The notes under the pieces are model-generated. The model saw only the letters and a program-made list of their open reading frames with translations. It did not search any database and was not told the DNA's origin. From an uncultured Solirubrobacter sp. (GTDB taxonomy: Bacteria > Actinomycetota > Thermoleophilia > Solirubrobacterales > Solirubrobacteraceae), in assembly GCA_937871635.1 (NCBI GenBank), contig CALMNS010000803.1, forward strand, positions 1 through 40,236: 40,236 nucleotides of DNA. Direction: 5' to 3'. Of the stretch, positions 34,226 to 40,236 are shown in pieces. The number at the start of each line of letters is the position of its first letter. Within the stretch, counting starts at the first letter, position 1. The position numbers and the translations under genes were made by a program.

Positions 34226-35331
34226 GTCGCGCCTTCCTGGTGGACCCGGTGCGGCGCCGCAGTGGCCTCGCCACGATCAGGGAGCCCGCGCGACGATGCG
34301 CCCACGACGTGATCCTCGACGTCCTCGAGGTCGGCATCTGCGGCACCGACCGCGAGATCGTTGAGTTCGCCTTCGGCGAGCCGCCGACGGGCGAGGACCG
34401 TCTCGTGCTGGGGCACGAGTGCCTCGCCCGGGTGGTTGGTCCGGCCCCGGACGGAACGGGCTTGCAGGACGAGCAGCTCGCCGTGCCGATCGTCCGGGAC
34501 CCCTGTGAGGCCGCCGACTGTGCGCCCTGCCGTCACGACGACCAGGACTTCTGCCTTACCGGCCAGTTCGCCGAGCACGGCATCCGCCGGGCGCACGGGT
34601 TCCTCGCCGAGCGGATCGTCATGCCGGCCGCGCGACTCGTAGCGGTCCCGGACGCGTTGCGCGCGACGGCGGTGCTGGCGGAGCCGCTCACGGTCGCCGA
34701 GAAGGTCCTGCGACAGCTGGCAGCCGTGGCGGGACGGGTGCCGTCCACCGGCGCGGCCCGGCCCGGGGCGGCGCTCGTCGTCGGCGCCGGCCCGATTGGG
34801 TTGCTCGCTGCCATGGCGCTGGTCCTGCGCGGCTGGACGGTGACGGTAGGGGCCCGTTCGGTGGCGCCGACGCCCAACGCCCGCTTCGCCGAGGCGCTCG
34901 GAGCACGGTATGTCTCCACCCATGAGCTGCCGTTAGGCGTCCTCGCCGCCGAGACGGGAGGCTTCGAGCTGGTGCTAGAAGCGGCCGGCGACGCAACGGT
35001 GGCGCTGGAGGCGACGGCCGGGCTGCGACCAAACGGCATCCTCGCACTGACCGGCCTGAGCCTGCCGGGACCCCCGCGCGCCGGCTTCGACCTCGGGGAG
35101 GTCATCCGCCGGGTGGTCCTCGGCAACCAGGTGTTGCTCGGCAGCGTGAACGCCGCCCGCGCCGACTTCGAGGCGGCCATCGCCGACCTGCTGCGTGCCG
35201 AGGAACGGTGGCCAGGGCTAGCGGAGCAGCTCATCACGAGCCGGTACCCGCTCGAGCGGTCCGCGGACGCGATCCACACCTCCGGTGGCATCAAGGCCGT
35301 CATCGAGGTCCAAGAGGCCCAAGCGGCGTGA
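34222..35331 (+). CDS. Zinc alcohol dehydrogenase, glucose 1-dehydrogenase-like
   Basis: 369 residues, GTG start overlapping the cupin stop. Catalytic zinc: Cys40 in VGICGTDREI and His65-Glu66 in LGHECLARVV, with AVLAEPLTVAEK later. Structural zinc cysteines lie in CEAADCAPCRHDDQDFC. The GICGTDREI form and the order of blocks resemble archaeal-type glucose 1-dehydrogenases rather than the polyol dehydrogenase at 23517. The Rossmann region (ALVVGAGPIGLLAAMALVLR) is followed by GARSV instead of an acidic residue, which suggests NADP+. It is likely to oxidise an aldose or a sugar derivative. Confidence 0.87.
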   Translation: MSRAFLVDPVRRRSGLATIREPARRCAHDVILDVLEVGICGTDREIVEFAFGEPPTGEDRLVLGHECLARVVGPAPDGTGLQDEQLAVPIVRDPCEAADCAPCRHDDQDFCLTGQFAEHGIRRAHGFLAERIVMPAARLVAVPDALRATAVLAEPLTVAEKVLRQLAAVAGRVPSTGAARPGAALVVGAGPIGLLAAMALVLRGWTVTVGARSVAPTPNARFAEALGARYVSTHELPLGVLAAETGGFELVLEAAGDATVALEATAGLRPNGILALTGLSLPGPPRAGFDLGEVIRRVVLGNQVLLGSVNAARADFEAAIADLLRAEERWPGLAEQLITSRYPLERSADAIHTSGGIKAVIEVQEAQAA

Positions 35332-36479
35332 CCCGCGGACAGGCCCTCGGCTTGGGCGTGGTCGGCGCCGGCAGCGTCTCCCTGAAGGGCATCCTGCCGC
35401 ACCTCACGCAGGCCGATCTGGCCGATCGGGCTCGCGTGGTCGCGGTGTGCGATCCGGTGGAGGGCAGGGCCGCCGCTGCCGCCCGACGTTTCAGCGTCGA
35501 GTGTGCCTACGAGACGCTCGACGCCCTGTTGGCGGATCCGGCGGTCGACGCGATCACCATCGCCTCGCCGATCGGCGTCCACTACGAGCAAGGCCGCCGC
35601 GCGCTGCTGGCCGGCAAACACGTGCACTTCAACAAGACCATGACCGTGACCACGGCGGAGGCGGACGACCTCATCGACCTAGCCGCGGACCGAGACCTGC
35701 GGATCGTCGCCTCACCCGGCGAGATGCTGCGCCCCTACAACCAGCGCATCAAGACCATGATCGCAGAGGGCCGGATCGGGCGGGTCTGCTGGGCGATCTG
35801 CGGCGCGGCCTTCGAGACCTACCACGAGTCCGAGGCCGTCCGGGGCGGCGACGACATCCTGTCCACCGTCGATCCCAGCTGGTACTTCAGCAAGCCGGGC
35901 GGCGGCCCGCTCTACGACATGACCGTCTACGCCCTGCATGCCCTCACCGGAATCCTTGGTCCGGTCCGGCGGGTCACCGGGCTCTCAGGGATCCGCATCC
36001 CCGAGCGCTCGTTTCACGGTCAGATCGTCCGCGGCGACGCCGACGACAACACGGTCGTCCTCCTCGACTTCGGTGAGGGGCTCTTCGCAGTCGCCTACGG
36101 CACCGCGGCCGGGAGCCTGACCAGCTGGGACGACTGGAGCGGGCGCTATTTCGGGACGGAGGGCCGTATCGATGGCCTCCTGCTGGACGGCGAGCCGTTC
36201 GAGTTCCCTGGCTGCGAACTCGCCCGCAGCCATCCCGACGGCGGCACCCGTCCGGGGCGCGGGGGCAACGAGTGGTTGCTCCCCCACGTCACCGGAGTGC
36301 ACCGCGACATCGATGAACAGCACGTCTTCGAGGACATCATGCAGCTCGTCGACTGGGTGCGGGACGACATCGCGTCACCCGTGACGGCCGAGCACGCCCG
36401 TCACGTCATCGACATCATCGAGGCGGCGTACCGTGCCGCCGCCACCGGGGCCGCTCAGCCGCTGAGCACCAGCTTCTGA
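35328..36479 (+). CDS. Gfo/Idh/MocA-family oxidoreductase
   Basis: 383 residues, GTG start overlapping the preceding stop. The N-terminal NAD(P) domain begins LGLGVVGAGSVSLKGI. The usual E-K-P motif appears as HFNKTMTVTTAEADD, keeping the catalytic Lys near residue 103. The C-terminal beta-sheet domain contains STVDPSWYFSKPGGGPLYDM, with the family's GGG-x-DM-like segment and an active-site Tyr/Asp. Members oxidise inositol, keto-inositols, sugars or glycosides at a ring hydroxyl; some start C-glycoside or alpha-1,5-anhydro-sugar breakdown. The adjacent TIM-barrel gene would act on the ketone product. Confidence 0.9.
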   Translation: MTRGQALGLGVVGAGSVSLKGILPHLTQADLADRARVVAVCDPVEGRAAAAARRFSVECAYETLDALLADPAVDAITIASPIGVHYEQGRRALLAGKHVHFNKTMTVTTAEADDLIDLAADRDLRIVASPGEMLRPYNQRIKTMIAEGRIGRVCWAICGAAFETYHESEAVRGGDDILSTVDPSWYFSKPGGGPLYDMTVYALHALTGILGPVRRVTGLSGIRIPERSFHGQIVRGDADDNTVVLLDFGEGLFAVAYGTAAGSLTSWDDWSGRYFGTEGRIDGLLLDGEPFEFPGCELARSHPDGGTRPGRGGNEWLLPHVTGVHRDIDEQHVFEDIMQLVDWVRDDIASPVTAEHARHVIDIIEAAYRAAATGAAQPLSTSF

Positions 36480-36506
36480 TCGGCAGGATCAGCCAAGGAG
36501 GCAGTC

Positions 36507-37421
36507 ATGCGCATCGACCTCGCCAACTCCCCCGTCGCCTGGGGCGTCGACCACCTCGAGCGGAAAGGGCTCCCGCGTTGGGAGACTGTGTTCGACGAGA
36601 TCAAGCGGGCCGGCTACGACGCGGTCGAGCTCGGGCCGCTCGGCTACCTCCCGCTCGAGCGGGGTCGGGCAGCGGCCGAACTCCGGGCACGCGGGCTGCG
36701 CGTGGCGGGGTCGTTCATGCTCGAGCCCGTCCACGATCCCGACCGGCGCGACACGGTGCTCGACGGCGCTCGCCGGGCCGCGGAGTTCATCGCCGACGCC
36801 GGCGGCAAGTACCTCGTCATCGTCGATTGGGACGCCGACCAGCGGATCCCGACCGCCGGGCGCTGCGACGACGCTCCGCGAATGGACCCGGCCGCGTGGG
36901 AGCGTTACCTCGCCACCTACCTCGAGATATCCCGCATCGCGAGCAGCGACTATGGCCTGACCGCGCTAGCGCATCCGCACGCGGGGACATGGCTCGAATT
37001 CGAGGACGAGACCACGGCGCTGCTCGACTCGACCGATCTGCCGATCTGCATTGACACGGGCCACTTCGCCTACGCCGGAGCCGATCCGGTCGCCATCTAC
37101 GATCGCTATGCCGCCCGAGTCCCGCATCTGAACTTCAAGGACGTCGATGGCGCGGTCCGCGAGCGCGCGCTCGCCGACCACCTCGGCTTCTTCAAGGCCG
37201 TTGACGCCGGGATCTTCTGCCCGCTGGGGGAAGGCGTGGTCGACTTCCCCGGTCTGCGCGCGGCCCTCGAACGGCACGGCTACGAGGGTCCGGCGACAGT
37301 CGAGCAAGACCGCGATCCCCAGAGGGACAGCACGGCGCTTGAGGACGCGCGTCGCAGCCTCGAGTACCTCCGCTCGGTCGGACTGGCCGACGGGGGGACT
37401 CCGGTATCGGCGACCCCGTGA
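36507..37421 (+). CDS. Sugar isomerase/epimerase-like TIM barrel (IolE-type), second paralogue
   Basis: 304 residues, same family as the gene at 22587 and aligning end to end: WGVDHLERKGLPRW, VELGPLGYLPLERG, AHPHAGTWLEFEDE, CIDTGHFAYAGADPVAIYD, LNFKDVDGAVRERAL and ATVEQDRDP. The metal/acid-base residues (Glu, Asp, His, Glu) are all retained. AGGAGG stands upstream of the ATG. It comes 27 bp after the Gfo/Idh/MocA gene, the pairing seen in inositol and C-glycoside pathways where oxidation to a ketone sets up dehydration, hydrolysis or elimination. Last gene of the operon. Confidence 0.88.
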   Translation: MRIDLANSPVAWGVDHLERKGLPRWETVFDEIKRAGYDAVELGPLGYLPLERGRAAAELRARGLRVAGSFMLEPVHDPDRRDTVLDGARRAAEFIADAGGKYLVIVDWDADQRIPTAGRCDDAPRMDPAAWERYLATYLEISRIASSDYGLTALAHPHAGTWLEFEDETTALLDSTDLPICIDTGHFAYAGADPVAIYDRYAARVPHLNFKDVDGAVRERALADHLGFFKAVDAGIFCPLGEGVVDFPGLRAALERHGYEGPATVEQDRDPQRDSTALEDARRSLEYLRSVGLADGGTPVSATP

Positions 37422-37532
37422 CACAAGCATGATCCGATGAGCGCTTGCGCAGACGTGCCAGCAAAGCGCTTGGGCGTCCTCCGGACCCGCTCCGACCCCG
37501 ACCGACACCCACTCGGTCGACCCACGCGCGGC

Positions 37533-37700
37533 TGGAGTTCCCCCGGTTCGGGGGAGATCTAACGGCCGGGCCACCTGGCCGGCCGGGCAAGGGTGCCTGT
37601 CATGCCCAAGACTCCGCCGTACTCCGATGACGGCCGTCGCGACGCCTGATCAGCGACGAGCGCGACGAGTTGCGGCGCTTGCGCCGAGAGCTCAGGTGGT
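37533..37700 (+). mobile_element. IS3-family insertion sequence remnant, copy 2
   Basis: TGGAGTTCCCCCGGTTCG (37533-37550) repeats exactly the end found at 18374. An ATG 69 bp later (37602) opens MPKTPPYS, the orfA N-terminus, which breaks after a few codons. From 37649 another frame gives ISDERDELRRLRREL, the coiled-coil end of IS3 orfA. The helix-turn-helix between them and all of orfB are deleted. It lies just upstream of the HisD-operon promoter. The rest of the 37422-37532 gap shows only a direct repeat of AGCGCTTG. Confidence 0.65.
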
Positions 37701-37732
37701 CGCAGAACCAGGGACCGGATTCAGAACGCGGC

Positions 37733-37800
37733 TTGACGACAGGTCCTCATTCTGTATACAGTACTTTGGTATGCGCTCAGGTCGTTTCGGGCGCGAGGCA
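37733..37800 (+). promoter_or_regulatory. Promoter/operator of the HisD-like operon, with conserved leader
   Basis: TTGACG (37733-37738), 18 bp, TACAGT (37757-37762); the perfect palindrome CTGTATACAG (37752-37761) overlaps the -10. From 37771, ATGCGCTCAG, GTCG, TTCGGGCGCG repeats the leader downstream of the 27666 promoter. An ATG in this leader (37771) is not the gene start: the reading frames of the two leaders differ, so conservation is at the nucleotide level. Confidence 0.65.
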
Positions 37801-37830
37801 AATACGGGTCCCAATGGGAGGGAGCAGACA

Positions 37831-39132
37831 GTGGCCGACTACTTGAAGTCCGCGCCGATGTACTCCGAGCAGGTCACCGAGGCGGTGCGCCGCACGGTGA
37901 CGGAGATGCTCGAGGGCATCGATCGCGAGGGCCTCGACGCCGTGCGCCACTACTCCGATCAGCTCGACGGCTGGAGCCCGGAAGCCTTCACCGTCGGACC
38001 CGAGACGATAGAGGCGGCCAGCGCATCGATCGACGACGAGCTCAAGGAGCACATCGCCTTCGCGCAGGACCAGGTGAGGGCCTTCGCGCAGGCCCAGCGC
38101 GCCACCCTGACCGACCTCGAGGTCGAGACGCTGCCCGGCGTGGTGCTCGGGCATCGCCACGTTCCCGTCGGCTCGGTCGGCGCCTACGTCCCCGGCGGGC
38201 GCTACCCGATGCTCGCCTCTGCGTTCATGACGGTCATCGTCCCCAAGGTGGCCGGGGTCGAGCGGGTCGTCGCGTGCGCCCCGCCGCAGCGCGACGGCGG
38301 GCCGCACGCCGCGATGGTCCACGCGATGGCGACGTCGGGCGCCGACCACATCCTCTGCCTCGGCGGGGTGCAGGCGCTGGCCGCCATGGCGCTCGGCGTC
38401 GAAGGGCTGCCGGCGGTAGACATGATCGTCGGCGCCGGCAACGCCTACGTCGCCGAGGCGAAGCGCCAGCTCTTCGGCAAGGTCGGCATCGACCTGTTGG
38501 CCGGTCCGACGGAGATCGTCGTCATCGCCGACGAGACCGCCGACGCCGAGCTCGTGGCCGCCGACCTCCTAGGTCAGGCGGAGCACGGGCCGACGTCCCC
38601 GGCCATCCTCATCACCACCTCCCAGTCGCTGGGCGAACGGGTGATCTCCGAGGTCGACCGCCTGCTCGAGACCTGGCCGACCGCCGAGGTGGCTGGACAG
38701 GCGTGGCGCGAGCACGGCTCGGTCGCAGTGGTCGAGGATCTAGCCGCGGCGGTCGCGCTCTCAGACGAGTACGCGGGCGAGCACCTCGAGGTGCAGGTCG
38801 ATCCGGACCACCTCGACGAGTACCTGGACCGCCTCACGGTCTATGGCTCGCTGTTCCTCGGCGATCAGGCCACCGTGGCGTACGGCGACAAGGGTGTCGG
38901 CACCAACCACGTGCTCCCGACGATGGGCGCCGCGCGCTACACGGGTGGGTTGTGGGTGGGCAAGTTCTTGCGCACCTGTACCTATCAGCGGCTCACCGAG
39001 GAGGGCACCCGCCGCGTTGCGCCCGCCATCGCGGCGATCTGCCACGCCGAGAACCTCGAGGGCCACGCACTGACCGCCGAGATGCGGCTCGTGCGTGCCG
39101 AGGCAGCCTTGAGCGGATCGGGTGGCCGGTGA
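37831..39132 (+). CDS. HisD-family dehydrogenase, probable catabolic (HpsN-like)
   Basis: 433 residues from GTG with GGGAGGGAG upstream. The family is histidinol dehydrogenase: zinc ligands Gln249 and His252 in GQAEHGPTSP, Asp353 in AYGDKGVGTNHVLPT, His412 in EGHALT; catalytic pair Glu317-His318 in YAGEHLEV; NAD loop GAGNAYVAEAKRQLFG. The blocks VPVGSVGAYVPGGRYPML and MGAARYTGGLWVGKFLRTCT are typical of the catabolic branch that includes sulfopropanediol 3-dehydrogenase rather than of biosynthetic HisD. With sugar genes around it and no his genes nearby, it probably oxidises a primary alcohol in two steps to a carboxylate. The substrate is not known. Confidence 0.87.
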   Translation: MADYLKSAPMYSEQVTEAVRRTVTEMLEGIDREGLDAVRHYSDQLDGWSPEAFTVGPETIEAASASIDDELKEHIAFAQDQVRAFAQAQRATLTDLEVETLPGVVLGHRHVPVGSVGAYVPGGRYPMLASAFMTVIVPKVAGVERVVACAPPQRDGGPHAAMVHAMATSGADHILCLGGVQALAAMALGVEGLPAVDMIVGAGNAYVAEAKRQLFGKVGIDLLAGPTEIVVIADETADAELVAADLLGQAEHGPTSPAILITTSQSLGERVISEVDRLLETWPTAEVAGQAWREHGSVAVVEDLAAAVALSDEYAGEHLEVQVDPDHLDEYLDRLTVYGSLFLGDQATVAYGDKGVGTNHVLPTMGAARYTGGLWVGKFLRTCTYQRLTEEGTRRVAPAIAAICHAENLEGHALTAEMRLVRAEAALSGSGGR

Positions 39133-39464
39133 TGGCCGGCGCGCTGCCCGCCGTGGACGCCGCCGGCCTCGATCGCGAGCTCGCGGCTGAGGGTCCGGTA
39201 TTGGTGGACTTCTGGGCGCCCTGGTGTGGCAACTGCCGCATGCTTGCTCCGGCGCTCGAGCGCCTCGCCGAGGAGTTCGCAGGCCGCCTGCGCATCGTCA
39301 CCGTCGATGCGGACGCCGAGCCGGCGCTCGCTAAGCGCCTTGACGTCCAGGGCTTGCCCACTCTCATCGGCTTCCACTCCGGCGAGGAGCGGCTGCGCCG
39401 GAGCGGCCCTCAGAACCCGAACGCCCTGCGCGGCGAGCTCGAGACGCTCGCCGCAACCCATTGA
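39132..39464 (+). CDS. Thioredoxin
   Basis: 110 residues. The ATG overlaps the preceding TGA by one base; the longer frame upstream is a shadow. Thioredoxin fold with VDFWAPWCGNCRMLAPALE (Cys32, Cys35; the middle residues are Gly-Asn rather than Gly-Pro) and the cis-proline in GLPTLIGF. It is coupled to the HisD-like dehydrogenase and followed by a CxxC AhpD-like protein, so it probably serves a dedicated thiol-redox task in this operon rather than general housekeeping. Confidence 0.9.
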   Translation: MAGALPAVDAAGLDRELAAEGPVLVDFWAPWCGNCRMLAPALERLAEEFAGRLRIVTVDADAEPALAKRLDVQGLPTLIGFHSGEERLRRSGPQNPNALRGELETLAATH

Positions 39465-39481
39465 CTCGACCGGAGGACACC

Positions 39482-39952
39482 ATGCCGAGACTGCCGCTCA
39501 CCGATCTGCACGACGACTCGTTCTACGCCGCGCTGGGCAACCGCCCGGAGATCCTCGAGGCGTGGGGCAGGCTCGACCTCGCCTTGCTCAACGACGAGAG
39601 CTCGACGCTGCCGACGAGCCTGAAGGAGGAGGTCCGTCGCTCGCTCTCCCAGCAAGTGGGATGTGAGTTCTGCGCGTCCATCGGCGGCCGACCCGCCAGC
39701 GAGCATCCCGATCCAAAGGAGTCGCTCGCGGTCGCCTTCGCTGATCAGGTTGTCCGCGACCACCGCTCGATCGATGACGCGACGTTCGACGTCCTGCGCG
39801 AGGAGTTCGACGACGAGCAGATTCTCGAGCTCCTCACCTGGATTTGCTTCAAGCTCGGCTCGAACGTACTCGGCTCGCTACTCAAGCTCGAGCCTGCCAG
39901 CGAGGCGCAGACCCGCGACTACGCCGTGCTGCTCCAGGGCGCGACGTCGTAG
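39482..39952 (+). CDS. Carboxymuconolactone decarboxylase/AhpD-like protein
   Basis: 156 residues from the ATG with GGAGG upstream. All-helical CMD/AhpD fold with the redox motif VGCEFCASIGG (Cys61, Cys64) and helices EESLAVAFADQ-like and EEFDDEQILELLTWICFKLG. Members with CxxC are thiol peroxidase partners or disulfide relays; others are lactone decarboxylases without CxxC. The directly upstream thioredoxin supports a redox role. Residues between the cysteines and the helix also fit uncharacterised AhpD-like proteins, so the exact reaction is open. Confidence 0.82.
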   Translation: MPRLPLTDLHDDSFYAALGNRPEILEAWGRLDLALLNDESSTLPTSLKEEVRRSLSQQVGCEFCASIGGRPASEHPDPKESLAVAFADQVVRDHRSIDDATFDVLREEFDDEQILELLTWICFKLGSNVLGSLLKLEPASEAQTRDYAVLLQGATS

Positions 39953-39979
39953 GCGAGCTGCGAGGACCGGGGGAGAGGG

Positions 39980-40236
39980 ATGAGCCAGATCACCGCCGCA
40001 CCACCGACTGAGCCGCCGGGCATCACCGCGATGGCGCCGACCGAGGACCTCGTCGATGCCAAGGGCCGGGCGCGCCGACAGGCCGTCGTCGACCGCTTTG
40101 CGCGGTTCGGGATCCAGGCCATCTTCTTCGTGGTACTGCTCGTGCTGCTGATCGCATCGCCCGAGTTCCGCGATCCGGACAACCTGCTCAACGTCCTTCA
40201 GCAGAGCTCCATCACGGGGATCCTCGCGTGCGGGAT
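39980..40236 (+). CDS. Sugar ABC transporter permease (RbsC type), 3' end outside window
   Basis: The ATG at 39980 follows GGGAGAGGG closely. The 85 visible codons give a proline/alanine-rich tail, a first membrane helix (IQAIFFVVLLVLLIASPEF) and RDPDNLLNVLQQSSITGILA, the family segment also seen in the permease at 28973 (DNLQTIANQSA). So a second ribose-type importer starts here, under the promoter at 37733. The rest is beyond the window. Confidence 0.87.
   Translation, partial: MSQITAAPPTEPPGITAMAPTEDLVDAKGRARRQAVVDRFARFGIQAIFFVVLLVLLIASPEFRDPDNLLNVLQQSSITGILACG

Noticed and set aside
37771..37830. ATG at 37771 as start of the HisD-like protein
   Set aside because: The same ATG-containing block follows the 27666 promoter in a different frame, so it is leader sequence; a GTG at 37831 has the strong ribosome site and begins family-like sequence.

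Overview
This window comes from a very GC-rich genome with frequent GTG starts, 4-bp ATGA/GTGA gene overlaps, an actinobacterial-type histidase active-site triplet (Cys-Ser-Gly) and IclR, LysR, TetR and GntR regulators. This points to an actinobacterium. I cannot place it more precisely from sequence alone. No tRNA, rRNA, CRISPR array or intact transposase was found.

Region 1 (1-5010, plus strand) is a NikABCDE/Opp-type ABC importer: the 3' part of a solute-binding protein, two permeases and two ATPases in one overlapping operon, closed by a hairpin terminator shared with the convergent hutH.

Region 2 (5059-17926) is a histidine-utilisation locus: hutH and hutU-hutI-(small ORF)-hutF on the minus strand, with an IclR regulator divergent from hutH. 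The same dyad, TCAGnnCTGA, lies before iclR/hutH and before hutU and is the likely operator. The route makes N-formylglutamate through HutF, but no HutG deformylase is present. Beside hutU lie an amidase, a threonine-synthase-like PLP enzyme, an M24 aminopeptidase, a degenerate orphan ABC ATPase, a LysR regulator and a cupin. Interleaved inverted repeats precede the amidase.

Region 3 (17927-22227) is an eroded junction. It holds a broken IS3-family end, an alpha/beta-hydrolase (epoxide hydrolase type) with a divergent TetR, a frameshifted IS481-type transposase and a SnoaL/NTF2-like protein.

Region 4 (22228-40236, running off the end) is a sugar, cyclitol or glycoside catabolic locus. Its members are two IolE-like TIM-barrel proteins, zinc alcohol dehydrogenases, a Gfo/Idh/MocA oxidoreductase, an L-galactose-dehydrogenase-like aldo/keto reductase, a ribose-type ABC importer, a second such importer starting at the window end, a type I extradiol dioxygenase (VOC), an FAH-family hydrolase, a HisD-family dehydrogenase, a thioredoxin and an AhpD-like protein. 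A GntR regulator lies inside it. Three promoters share the -35 block CTTGACGAC with a palindromic CTGTATACAG-like site on the -10, which suggests one regulon. Two dehydrogenase genes in this locus (an SDR and an alcohol dehydrogenase) keep their start and stop ends but have lost their middles, so the pathway appears to have been remodelled recently. Sugar oxidation and TIM-barrel elimination next to ring-cleavage and C-C hydrolysis enzymes suggest a route through a catechol-like intermediate. This is inference.
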